From the NCBI GenBank assembly GCA_035461385.1, contig DATHVI010000170.1, positions 1 through 29,038 on the forward strand: DNA of 29,038 nucleotides. Direction: 5' to 3'. The stretch is from DATHVI01 sp035461385 (GTDB taxonomy: Bacteria > Actinomycetota > Thermoleophilia > Solirubrobacterales > 70-9). A program made the translations under genes and the position numbers. Below the pieces are notes generated by a model that worked only from the letters and a program-made list of their open reading frames with translations, was not told where the DNA came from and searched no databases. Below are positions 8,408 through 16,288 of the stretch, piece by piece (the stretch's first letter is position 1; each line of letters starts with the position of its first letter).

Positions 8408-9520
8408 ATGACCGCAGCGGCGAGACACCTGCTCGTCTGCACGGCCGTGCTGGCCGTGGGCATCGCCGTTGTCGCAGCGGCGGGGTCGCCGGCGGCGGCC
8501 GAGGCCGCTTGGACGATCCGCGGCAAGGGCTTCGGCCACGGCGTCGGGATGAGCCAGCACGGAGCGGAGGGGCGGGCCCGCAACGGCCGCAACTTCCGCC
8601 AGATCCTCCGCCACTACTACACCGGCGTCCGCATCGGTGCCGTCAAGCAGCGCCAGGTGAAGGTCCTGCTCGCGACCAAGCGCAGGGTCCGGTTCCGCCG
8701 CGCCAAGCACGCCTGCGGCCGCCGGCTCAATCCGGCCCAACCGTTCATCTTCGCCGGCACGAACCGCGTCCGGCTGATGCGCCCCAACGGCCGCGTCGTT
8801 CGCCGCTGCGGCCGGCAGGGCCGGGCGACCGGGCCGGGAGGGGTGCGGATCGCCGGCCGGGGCCGTTATCGCGGGGCGCTGATCGCCCGCGCGACCGGAA
8901 GCACCCTGATGGTGATCAACCGGGTCGGGATCGAGGGCTACGTCAAGGGCGTGGTCCCGAACGAGATGCCCTCCTCGTGGCGCCAGCAGGCGCTCCGGGC
9001 GCAGGCGGTCGCGGCGCGGTCGTTCGGCTTGGCGACCAGCCGCAGCGGCGCCTTCGACCACTATGCCGACACCCGCAGCCAGGTCTACGGCGGGCGCTCG
9101 TCGGAGACAAAGCCGACCAACCGCGCGGTGAACCAGACCCGCCGCAAGGTGATCCGCCACAACGGCAAGGTCGCGGTCGCCTACTACCACTCGACCTCCG
9201 GCGGCCAGACCGAGAACGTCGAGCACGGCTTCGGCGGCGGCAGCCCCTCCCCGTACCTGAAGTCGGTGAACGACAACCCCGACCGGATCTCGCCCGTTCA
9301 CAGCTGGCGAGTCACCTACACGAACGCCCAGATGCGCTCGCGGCTCGGCGGGCTCTTCCAGGGCAACCTCCGCCGGATCCGGATCCTCAAGACCGGGGTA
9401 TCGCCGCGGATCGTCCGCGCCCGCGTCGTCGGCTCGGAGGGGAGCAGCGTCGTCAGCGGTGAGACGCTTCGCTTCCGCCTCGGCCTGCGCTCGACCTGGG
9501 CCCGGTTCGAGCGCAACTGA
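8408..9520 (+). CDS. SpoIID/LytB-domain cell-wall protein
   Basis: A 370-residue exported protein. Residues 1-34 form a signal peptide with cleavage likely near AEAA. The mature protein opens with GFGHGVGMSQHGAEG (residues 41-55), then a basic region, then the SpoIID core with VVPNEMPSSW, where Glu186 aligns with the catalytic Glu of SpoIID lytic transglycosylases, followed by AQAVAARSFGLA and the YYHSTSGGQTENVEHGFGG segment. SpoIID enzymes cleave glycan strands from which stem peptides have been removed. The GHGVGMSQ motif, C-terminal in Bacillus SpoIID, is N-terminal here. GAGGGGG lies 9 bases before the ATG. It is divergent from the dehydrogenase gene; its presence does not imply sporulation. 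Confidence 0.88.
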   Translation: MTAAARHLLVCTAVLAVGIAVVAAAGSPAAAEAAWTIRGKGFGHGVGMSQHGAEGRARNGRNFRQILRHYYTGVRIGAVKQRQVKVLLATKRRVRFRRAKHACGRRLNPAQPFIFAGTNRVRLMRPNGRVVRRCGRQGRATGPGGVRIAGRGRYRGALIARATGSTLMVINRVGIEGYVKGVVPNEMPSSWRQQALRAQAVAARSFGLATSRSGAFDHYADTRSQVYGGRSSETKPTNRAVNQTRRKVIRHNGKVAVAYYHSTSGGQTENVEHGFGGGSPSPYLKSVNDNPDRISPVHSWRVTYTNAQMRSRLGGLFQGNLRRIRILKTGVSPRIVRARVVGSEGSSVVSGETLRFRLGLRSTWARFERN

Positions 9521-9572
9521 CCGCGACCGTCCGCTCGGAACGGGAGGCGCGGCCGGCAGGACCCGGCGCCGG

Positions 9573-9599
9573 TGTCCATGTCGCGCCCCCTCGCTCGTC
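9573..9599 (+). promoter_or_regulatory. Candidate ECF42-type promoter of the DGPF-sigma operon
   Basis: TGTCCA (9573-9578) and CGTC (9596-9599) are 17 bases apart, 34 bases before the DGPF start codon. As I recall, ECF42 promoters have a TGTCGA-like -35 and a CG(A/T)C-like -10, so this would fit autoregulation with one -35 mismatch. In such GC-rich DNA chance matches are possible. Confidence 0.4.
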
Positions 9600-9633
9600 T
9601 GATCAGCGAACATTCCCGACCGAGGAGGACACG

Positions 9634-9990
9634 ATGAAGTACCTGCTGCTGATCCACCAGGGCGATTCCCCGACGCCGCGCGACCCCGAGGCCTGGGCCA
9701 CCCTCTCCGAAGACGAGCAGAAGGCGGTCTACGCCGACTACCAGGCGCTCAACCAGACGCCGGGAGTCACCCCGGGGGTCCAGATGGAGCCGCCGGGGAC
9801 CGCGACCACCGTCCGGGTCGAGGACGGCCGGACCCTGACAACCGACGGGCCGTTCGCCGCCGTCAAGGAGGCGCTCGGCGGCTACCTCCTGCTCGAGGCC
9901 GGCGACATCGACGCGGCGATCGAGGTCGCATCGCGCATCCCTGCCGCCCGCATGGGCGGGGCGGTGGAGGTGCGCCCGGTCGTCGAGTGA
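9634..9990 (+). CDS. YciI/DGPF-domain protein
   Basis: A 118-residue protein of the YciI-like/DGPF family. It opens with MKYLLLIHQGD, typical of the fold, and contains the hallmark TTDGPF followed by KEALGGYLLLEAGDIDAAIEVASRIP and ends with VEVRPVVE. The family forms small ferredoxin-like dimers; the biochemical role is unknown. GAGGAGG 6 bases before the ATG fixes the start. Its stop overlaps the GTG of the sigma-factor gene by four bases. DGPF genes are the characteristic neighbours of ECF42 sigma factors and are thought to be their targets. Confidence 0.92.
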   Translation: MKYLLLIHQGDSPTPRDPEAWATLSEDEQKAVYADYQALNQTPGVTPGVQMEPPGTATTVRVEDGRTLTTDGPFAAVKEALGGYLLLEAGDIDAAIEVASRIPAARMGGAVEVRPVVE

Positions 9991-11159
9991 CCGCGCCCCT
10001 CGACCGCGTCTTCCGCGAGGAATGGGGCCGGGTCCTCGCCGCCCTGATCGGCTTCCTCGGCGACTTCGAGCTCGCCGAGGAAGCCGTCCAGGAGGCGTTC
10101 GCGATCGCCGCCGAGCGCTGGCCGCGCGACGGCGCTCCCGAGAACCCACGCGCCTGGCTCGTGACCACGGCTCGCAATCGCGCGATCGACCGGGTTCGCC
10201 GCCAACGCACCTACGCCGAGAAGCTCCGCCGGCTCGAGGTCCGCGAAGCGATGGAGGATGAGCTCGACGAGAGCACGATCGGCGACGAGCGCCTCGAGCT
10301 GATCTTCACCTGCTGCCATCCCGCGCTCGCGACCGAGGCCCAGGTCGCGCTGACGCTGCGGACGCTCGGCGGGCTGACGACCGCGGAGATCGCCCGCGCG
10401 TTCCTCGTCCCGACCGAGACCATGGCCAAGCGCCTCGTGCGGGCGAAGCACAAGATCAAGGCCGCCGGAATCCCGTTTCGGGTCCCGCCCGACCACCTGC
10501 TCCCCGATCGCCTCGCCGCCGTGCTCGCGGTCGTCTACCTGATCTTCAACGAGGGCTACGGCGGTCGCGGCGACCTCGCGTCGGAGGCGATCCGCCTCGG
10601 GCGCGCCCTGACCGAGCTGATGCCCGACGAGCCCGAGGCGCATGGGCTGCTCGCGCTGATGCTGCTGGGCGACGCCCGCCGCGACGCCCGGTTTGCCGAT
10701 GGCGCCGTCGTCCTCCTCGCCGATCAGGATCGCTCGCTGTGGGACCTCGACCAGATCGCCGAGGGACGGGCCACGGTCGACCGCGCTTTCGCCCTCGGCG
10801 GACGCGGCAACTACGTGATCCAGGCCGCGATCGCGGCGCTCCACACCGAGGACCCGCACGACTGGCCACAGATCGCGGCGCTCTACGGTGAGCTCTCCCG
10901 GCTGACGGCTTCGCCCGTCGTCGAGCTCAACCGCGCCGCCGCGGTCGCCGAGGCCGGCGACCCGACCGCCGCGCTCGAGCTGGTCGACCGGCTCGAGCTC
11001 GACCGCTATCACTACCTCCACGCGACCCGAGCCGAGCTGCTTCGCCGCCTCGACCGGCCCGCCGAATCGAAGGCGGCCTATGCGCGGGCGCTCGAGCTCG
11101 TCCACTCCGATACCGAGCGCAGGTTCCTCGAGCGCCGGCTCGCCGAGCTCGAGGGGTGA
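9987..11159 (+). CDS. ECF42-type RNA polymerase sigma factor with C-terminal TPR-like extension
   Basis: A 390-residue sigma factor, about twice the normal ECF length. Region 2 (about residues 8-75) has AEEAVQEAFAIAAERWP and NPRAWLVTTARNRAIDRVRR. Region 4 (about 105-158) has ALTLRTLGGLTTAEIARAFLVPTETMAKRL. The remaining 230 residues are helical and include the hallmark IFNEGYGG and TPR-like repeats (VELNRAAAVAEAGDPTAAL, RAELLRRLDRPAESKAAYARAL). No anti-sigma gene is nearby; in this group the extension itself is believed to control activity. It starts at a GTG overlapping the DGPF stop (GTGA), so translation is coupled. The trigger is unknown. Confidence 0.93.
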   Translation: MTAPLDRVFREEWGRVLAALIGFLGDFELAEEAVQEAFAIAAERWPRDGAPENPRAWLVTTARNRAIDRVRRQRTYAEKLRRLEVREAMEDELDESTIGDERLELIFTCCHPALATEAQVALTLRTLGGLTTAEIARAFLVPTETMAKRLVRAKHKIKAAGIPFRVPPDHLLPDRLAAVLAVVYLIFNEGYGGRGDLASEAIRLGRALTELMPDEPEAHGLLALMLLGDARRDARFADGAVVLLADQDRSLWDLDQIAEGRATVDRAFALGGRGNYVIQAAIAALHTEDPHDWPQIAALYGELSRLTASPVVELNRAAAVAEAGDPTAALELVDRLELDRYHYLHATRAELLRRLDRPAESKAAYARALELVHSDTERRFLERRLAELEG

Positions 11160-11641
11160 GAAGGCGAGCCGTGAACGCGACCGGTGACGACGGCGTTCGC
11201 CTTCGCCCGGCGGCCGCGGCTGACGTCGAGCGGCTGACCGAGCTCGTCCGGGCCGCCTACGGCCACTACGTCGAGCGCCTCGGTGGCCCGCCCCGGCCGC
11301 TCGTCGACGACTACGCCGAGGTCGTCGCGACCCGCGACGTGACCGTCGCCGAGCGGGGCGGCGAGATCGCCGGCCTGATCGTCCTCGTCGTCGAGGACGA
11401 GGGCTTCACGGTCGACAACGTCGCGGTCGATCCCGGCCACCAGGGCCGCGGCGTCGGCAGGGCCCTGCTCGAGCATGCGGAGCAGGCGGCGCGGGAGGCC
11501 GGATTCGACTCGATCCGCCTCTACACCCACGAGCGGATGACCGAGAACCTGTCGCTCTACGCGCGGCTCGGCTACGCCGAATACGACCGCCGCCGCCTCG
11601 GCGACGCCCGCCTCGTCTACCTGCGAAAACGGGTGCGGTGA
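11156..11641 (+). CDS. GNAT-family N-acetyltransferase
   Basis: A 161-residue acetyltransferase using acetyl-CoA. The fold is visible as VRLRPAAAADVERLTELVRAAY, the central strand FTVDNVAVDPGHQGRGVGRALLEHAEQAA with the QGRGVG pyrophosphate-binding loop, and the late NLSLYARLGYAEYDRR. The acceptor substrate is unknown. The first possible start is a GTG at 11156 that overlaps the sigma-factor stop (GTGA), the same coupling as the gene before it. A GTG at 11171 with GAGAAGG upstream is a real alternative and would remove only five residues. Being third in the DGPF-sigma operon, it may belong to the same regulon. Confidence 0.9.
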   Translation: MRRRAVNATGDDGVRLRPAAAADVERLTELVRAAYGHYVERLGGPPRPLVDDYAEVVATRDVTVAERGGEIAGLIVLVVEDEGFTVDNVAVDPGHQGRGVGRALLEHAEQAAREAGFDSIRLYTHERMTENLSLYARLGYAEYDRRRLGDARLVYLRKRVR

Positions 11642-11692
11642 GCCTGTGCCGCTAGGGTCGCTCGATCCCTTACCACCCGGCGGAGGTTCTCA

Positions 11693-12142
11693 ATGGCACA
11701 CATGGGCGGCAGCGCGAGCGCTGAGATCAACGCACCCGTGGACGAGGTGTGGGCGGTGGTCGAGGATGTGCTCACGGCGCCGGAGTGGCAGGGCGGCCTG
11801 GTGGCGATCTCGGCGCTGGAGCGCGACGAAGCCGGGCGGCCGACCCTCGTCGAAACCGAGAACGACATCAAGGTCAGGCACGTCAAGACGCGGGTGCAGT
11901 TTCGCTACGACCCTCCCACGCGCCTTTCCTGGACCCAGGAAGAGGGTGACCTGAAGTCCGTCGAGGGTTCCTGGACGCTGGAGGATCGCGGCGAGGGCCG
12001 GACACGAGCGACGTACACGCTCGACAGCGACCCCGGACGCGTGCTCGGGATGCTGATCCGCGGGCCGATCGAGGCCGCGATCCGCGCGATGCTGGTGAAC
12101 GCGCGCCCGGCCGAGCTGAAGCGGCGCGTCGAGAGCGCGTGA
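11693..12142 (+). CDS. SRPBCC-family protein
   Basis: A 149-residue protein of the START/Bet v1-like SRPBCC superfamily, which bind hydrophobic ligands in a helix-grip pocket. The N-terminal strand and helix ASAEINAPVDEVWAVVEDVLTAPEW is diagnostic, followed by the beta strands with WTQEEGDLKSVEGSWTLED and a long C-terminal helix. GGAGG 7 bases upstream of the ATG supports the start, and a TAGGGT box 34 bases further up could be its -10. The ligand is unknown. It is separated from the GNAT gene by 51 bases. Confidence 0.88.
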   Translation: MAHMGGSASAEINAPVDEVWAVVEDVLTAPEWQGGLVAISALERDEAGRPTLVETENDIKVRHVKTRVQFRYDPPTRLSWTQEEGDLKSVEGSWTLEDRGEGRTRATYTLDSDPGRVLGMLIRGPIEAAIRAMLVNARPAELKRRVESA

Positions 12143-12215
12143 CCGGCCGGTCCTCGCGCGAGCCCTGAGCCTGGCGTGCCCGCGATCCTGACTCACGCAT
12201 CGGCGCCCAGTGCCA

Positions 12216-12221
12216 TACGCT
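12216..12221 (+). promoter_or_regulatory. -10 box, possibly leaderless start
   Basis: TACGCT ends five bases before a GTG at 12227 and eight before the ATG at 12230, in the spacing expected when transcription begins at or near the start codon. No clear -35 is visible. Confidence 0.35.
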
Positions 12222-12229
12222 CGCGAGTG

Positions 12230-12892
12230 ATGCGACGGGGACGCGGCGCCGCCACGGTCGCCCTCGCCACGGTCGCGGCCATGGCCTTCGCCGCCCGCTG
12301 GCACCGCACGTGGGGCGCGACCGATCGCGAGGCAGCCGAGGAGCTTCCCGGTGACGAGCTCGTGCCCGCCCCCGAGCACCAGACCACCCGAGCGATCACG
12401 ATCGACGGTACCCCGGCTGATGTCTGGCCCTGGCTCGTCCAGATCGGCCAGGGCCGCGGGGGCCTGTACACGTACGAGTGGATCGAGAATGCCCTCGGGG
12501 CCCGAATCCACAACCTGGACCGGATTGATCCCGGGCTCCAGGGCCTTGAGGTCGGGGATCCGATTCGACTCACTCCAGAGGTCTACCTTGGCCGGCTGCC
12601 GGGGCAGTTCTACCGTGCCGAGGAGATCCGGCCGGTCGAGGCGCTGACCATGCTCCAGGACCTCCCCGGTGGGGGCATCTCCAGTTGGAGCTTCGTCCTT
12701 CGCGCTCTCCCTGATCGGCGTACTCGACTGCTGGTCCGGGGTAGGACGTCGGCGAAGCCGAGCTTCGGTGCCCGCGTCGCCCGCTCGCTTGAGCTGCTCC
12801 TCCTCGAGCCCGGCTACTTCGTGATGGAGCGAGGGATGCTGCTCGGCATCAAGCGGCGGGCGGAGCGATCGCAGACTGCCGAGGAAGGGTGA
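12230..12892 (+). CDS. Membrane-anchored SRPBCC-family protein
   Basis: A 220-residue protein with an N-terminal hydrophobic anchor (GAATVALATVAAMAFAARW) followed by an SRPBCC domain. Recognisable segments are HRTWGATDREAAEELPGDELVP, RAITIDGTPADVWPWLVQIGQGRGGLYTYEWIENALG and the HNLDRIDPGLQGLEVGDPI loop, a combination common in actinobacterial membrane SRPBCC proteins of unknown ligand. The reading frame is open back to a GTG at 12176, but the -10-like TACGCT at 12216 and the position of the anchor favour the GTG/ATG pair at 12227-12232. The domain probably faces outward or stays close to the membrane. Confidence 0.82.
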   Translation: MRRGRGAATVALATVAAMAFAARWHRTWGATDREAAEELPGDELVPAPEHQTTRAITIDGTPADVWPWLVQIGQGRGGLYTYEWIENALGARIHNLDRIDPGLQGLEVGDPIRLTPEVYLGRLPGQFYRAEEIRPVEALTMLQDLPGGGISSWSFVLRALPDRRTRLLVRGRTSAKPSFGARVARSLELLLLEPGYFVMERGMLLGIKRRAERSQTAEEG

Positions 12893-12939
12893 TAGGGCGG
12901 CGTCCGACGTGGGTCGGCGCGCTGGGCAGCACGCCCGGG

Positions 12940-13668
12940 TCAGCTCGCAGGCTCGGCTGCCGTCACCTCGGCTTTGAAGAACGGCGACCAGGCGGCGGTT
13001 CCGTGGCCCCACCCAGCGGTCAGCCGGCTGGGGATGGTCACTCCTCCGAACCGTGTCTCGGCATGCACGTCGGCACCGAACGGGACGTAGCCGTCCTTTC
13101 TGCCGCGCCAGCGGAGCGCGCTGTAGGAACGCACCCCGCCGTCCGGGGCGATTCGGATTCGCAGCTCCGGCCGCTCGGGCGGTACGTCGAAGCTGGCAAC
13201 GATGAGCTCGTCGGACTCAGCCCGCCAGCGAAGATCCCGATCGGGCAATAGCGCCATCGGGACCCAGAGCGCCTCGAGCGCCGCGCGACCGGCGCCCGAG
13301 CGGGATACATCCTCGTTCTCGGCGTGTAGCAGCCTCAGCGCCGGAAGCCGGCGAGTGGGAACGCCGAAGCGAATGTCCATCGAGCCGCGGCGGTCGGCGA
13401 ACCGGTCGTGCACGCGCAGCCACCGCAGCGGTCCGAGACCCGCCCTGGCGCGCCACGAGAACGACCGGCCGTCGCCGTCCCAGACCGACACGAAGCGAAG
13501 CCACGTGCCGACCCTGACCTCGCCGCGGATCTCCAGATGCATGCCGCGCTCGAGCGGCGCCCGAGGTGAGAGCGCGTGCTCGAGGTAGCGCACGACCGGC
13601 TCTTCAAGCCCCTCGAGTGCTGCCGGATCGAAGCGCCGCGGCGTGGCGGGATCGCCCGTCCCGGTCAT
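12940..13668 (-). CDS. DUF6544-like protein
   Basis: A 242-residue protein without signal peptide or membrane helix. It shows the pattern I associate with the DUF6544 (formerly DUF6920) group: PVVRYLEHAL at the start, strand-rich RFVSVWDGDGRSFSWRARAG, and a middle ALWVPMALLPDRDLRWRAE, ending with VTIPSRLTAGWG. Function is unknown; a lipid- or hydrophobe-binding beta fold is plausible. It is convergent with the SRPBCC gene and lies 79 bases downstream of the beta-lactamase-family gene on the same strand. The family name is from memory and moderately certain. Confidence 0.75.
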   Translation of the reverse strand: MTGTGDPATPRRFDPAALEGLEEPVVRYLEHALSPRAPLERGMHLEIRGEVRVGTWLRFVSVWDGDGRSFSWRARAGLGPLRWLRVHDRFADRRGSMDIRFGVPTRRLPALRLLHAENEDVSRSGAGRAALEALWVPMALLPDRDLRWRAESDELIVASFDVPPERPELRIRIAPDGGVRSYSALRWRGRKDGYVPFGADVHAETRFGGVTIPSRLTAGWGHGTAAWSPFFKAEVTAAEPAS

Positions 13669-13747
13669 CGCCCAGCTGCACCCCGTGGAGTTGGCTCGTT
13701 GTCGAGCCCCGCGATCGGTTCGCCAGGCGAAGCCATGCCCGCCTGGC

Positions 13748-14955
13748 TCAGACGAGCCGCCGGATCGAGCTGTAGACGGCGTCGCGCAGCGCCTTCTCCC
13801 GCGGATCGTCGAACATGTAGTAGTCCATGTGGTTCATCACGTAGGCGAAGCCGAGCCGTGAGTCGGGGTCGGCGAAGCCGAACGAGCCGCCGGCGCCGGG
13901 AGTGCCGAACGCGCTCTGGCCGGCGCCGAACGCGATCTGCGGTCCCGGCTTGAGAAAGCCAAGCGAGAGCCAGCTGGGCGTGCCCATCACCTCGTCCCGT
14001 TCACGCTCGACGTCGTGGGGTGCGATCAGGAGCGCCAGCGTCTCCGGCGTGATCCCGAGGTCCGTTCCGCCGTCCGCGAATGCCGAGTAAGCTCGCGTGA
14101 TCGCGCGCGCCGTCCCGACGCCGTTCCCAGCCGGGACCTCGACCTCGAGCCAGCGGCGATCGTTGGGGTCCACGTCTGCGAACAGCATCGACTTTCGCAG
14201 CAGCGACCACGGCCAAGCGACCCGGAGGACGAACCCGGGCCGGATGTAGGGCACCGCTCGCAGCGCGCGGATGGCGGTGAACGTCCTCAGCCGTGCGAGG
14301 CGGTGGTCGGGGATCTCCGGCGGCAGCCCGATGTAGAACTCGATCCCCAGAGGCTCGGCGATCTCCTCGTGGAAGAACCGGCCGAGCGTGCGGTGCGCCG
14401 GGTCGACGTGTCGGATCAGCTCCTGCATGTAGAGCCCTATCGTCATCGCGTGGTAGCCCGCGTTCCCGGCTCCCACGCCGGCTCTTGCCGGGCGAGCACC
14501 CGGGCGACGTTGTCGAGGTCACGCAGGTCCTCGAACCGGAGCGGCTCGTCGATCCAGACCAGGCCGGCCTCGTGGCTGAGGAGTTGGCGAACGGTGATCG
14601 CGGCCTTGCCGTTCTGCGCGAACTCGGGCCAATACTCGGCGACCGGCGCATCGTAGTCGATCCAGCCGCGCGAGTTGGCGATCGCGATCGTCATCGCCGC
14701 GAGGCCCTTGGTTGTCGAGTTGACAAGGACCATCGTGTCCTCGTTCCAAGGCTCGTCGCCGCTCGGGCTGCGGCGGCCACCCCACAGATCGACCACCTTC
14801 TCGCCGCGCCAATACGCAGCCACGGCGGCTCCGAGCTCGCCCCGCTCTGCGAAACCGCGGTCAAACTCTGCGCGCACCTCCTCAAAGCCGGGGGCAACCC
14901 AGCCGGAGCGTCTCCGGGGGCCGGGGGTGGTGGATTCGAGGATCGATCCGGGCAT
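13748..14955 (-). pseudogene. Serine beta-lactamase-family hydrolase, frameshifted
   Basis: A class C beta-lactamase/esterase-type hydrolase (EstB-like) split by one frameshift. The upstream part starts at the ATG at 14955 and holds VAAYWRGEKVVDLWGG and the nucleophile motif STTK (Ser80-Lys83), then runs out at WEPGTR. The downstream part continues in another frame with GYHAMTIGLYMQELIRHVDP and ends with GAGGSFGFADPDSRLGFAYVMNHM. In relatives PGT-x-x-GYHA is continuous, so the break is near 14455-14470. One missing base restores a 402-residue protein of normal length. All motifs are intact apart from that break, so this is either a recent inactivation or a sequencing error. It is divergent from the next gene, which is also frameshifted. 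Confidence 0.85.
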
Positions 14956-15054
14956 TCGACGCCCGACTGCTTCGCGGACCAGGACGACCTGGAGCCTCCG
15001 CGGTCAAGCCGTCGTGACGGGTCTTTGGCATGCTTGCAGAGCCACGGTTGCGGC

Positions 15055-15524
15055 ATGCTGAGCATCGACGTCAAGCGCGACACGACGGCCTCCCCCGAGC
15101 TCGTCCTCGACTCCCTCCGTGACAGCTCGCCCGAGCGACGCGGGGAGATCTGGTCGAACACACGCCCAAGCGCTTCGAGCTGCACGACTCAGGACCCGCT
15201 TTTGTCGACGTCACCGAAGGCACCTTCATCGTCGGCGTCTTCTGGGAGCGCAACCGCTACGAGTGGTCCGAGCCCGATCGCGTAACCGCCACGGTCTCCG
15301 ATTCCAACGTGTTCACGCCCGGCAGCAGATTCGAGCTTCGCGCCACGCCGAAGAACTCCGGCGGCAGCGAGGTCGAGATGATCGTTCGCCGCCGATACCG
15401 GCGCAGTCCGAAAGGCTGGGCCGCCGCGACCATCAACCACCTTGGCGGGCGGCGGCTGTTCGGCTGGTATCTCGGGACTGCGCTGAAAGCGCTCGAGAAG
15501 CGCGACGCGGCGTTGCGGGCGTAG
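15055..15524 (+). pseudogene. SRPBCC-like protein, frameshifted
   Basis: A small protein split by one frameshift. The first 35 residues (MLSIDVKRDTTASPELVLDSL, then ERRGEIW) are in one frame; from TPKRFELHDSGPAFVDVTEG onward the protein continues in another frame through FIVGVFWERNRYEWSEPDRVTATV to the stop at 15524. The junction is at about 15157-15162. Restoring one base would give a 156-residue protein. Content and strand pattern resemble an SRPBCC/polyketide-cyclase-like protein, though this is less certain than for the two upstream SRPBCC genes. The defect could be biological or a sequence error. Confidence 0.75.
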
Positions 15525-15683
15525 CGGTCCGTCGGGCGTTCGCCATTCGAACGCGCGAACAGGAAGCGCGTGGGAGGCGGGATGACGATCTCCCGAAACC
15601 TCTCGCGCCACCCCGGCGGAACGGCGCGGCTCCTCTGCCGAGGCTGCCGTGGTCAGCGAACCCTTCCCCTGATTGGATCTCGA

Positions 15684-16061
15684 CTAGCGGCCTTCTCGGA
15701 TCTGCAGCCGGTTGCCGTCTGGATCCTCGAACAACGCGATATAGCCCCACGGGTACTCGAGCACCTCCGTCTCGAACTTCACGCCACGCGCCTCAAGGTC
15801 CTCGTACGCCTTCCGGCAATCCTCCGTCTCGATGGTGTACGCCGCCGGGATGTGGCCTTGTACCGGGTCGGCCTGCCCAGGTGTCCCCGGCCAGAGAACC
15901 AGCTGGAAGTCCTGACCCTTGACGGCGACGGTCAGGAACCGCGGTCCATCGGGTGCCGGGTTGTCGATCCGCTGTTCGAGCCCAAGGACGTTCGTGTAGA
16001 AGTCGAGCGCTCTGTCCTGGTCGCTGACGAACACGCTTGTGTAGACGATTCTTTCCAGCAT
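15684..16061 (-). CDS. VOC-family (glyoxalase/bleomycin-resistance type) protein
   Basis: A 125-residue metal-site fold protein. Typical features are the start IVYTSVFVSDQDRALDFYTNVLGLEQR, the middle FLTVAVKGQDFQLVLWPG and the closing YIALFEDPDGNRLQI with its conserved Glu-Asp-Pro-Asp-Gly-Asn. The first metal-ligand position is Tyr/Thr rather than the His of glyoxalase I, so a different substrate is likely. GGAGGAG 6 bases before the ATG at 16061 decides the start against an upstream ATG at 16088. The gene is convergent with the frameshifted SRPBCC gene. The 159 bases between them and the 227 bases upstream of it hold nothing I can support. Confidence 0.88.
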   Translation of the reverse strand: MLERIVYTSVFVSDQDRALDFYTNVLGLEQRIDNPAPDGPRFLTVAVKGQDFQLVLWPGTPGQADPVQGHIPAAYTIETEDCRKAYEDLEARGVKFETEVLEYPWGYIALFEDPDGNRLQIREGR

Positions 16062-16288
16062 TGTGGCTCCTCCAGCGTTCGTGGTCATTGCCAGGAAGAC
16101 GAATCGCGACGAGCGAATGTGACCGCCGACGATGAGATCTGACGCCGGCGTCCCAGACTTGGCCACGGGTACGCGGAGGGCTCCCTTGGCGGGAGGGGTC
16201 GCGCAGTAGTGCTGGGTCCCGCCACCGCGGCTGGCGTGCGCGATCTCAGGCGTCGTGTCGGCGCCGACGGGCCGCGATCGGAGCCGCC

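Noticed and set aside
14443..14480. Programmed frameshifting in the hydrolase gene
   Set aside because: No slippery heptamer or downstream structure is visible at the junction. A simple indel or sequence error explains it better.
15525..15683. Possible gene or terminator between the convergent SRPBCC and VOC genes
   Set aside because: No frame with a plausible start and no strong hairpin followed by T residues was found.
16062..16288. 227-base gap between the VOC and CrtC-like genes
   Set aside because: Short GC hairpins occur, such as CTCCC-TTGGC-GGGAG near 16181-16195, but they are too weak in this GC-rich DNA to call. No tRNA or ORF is supported.
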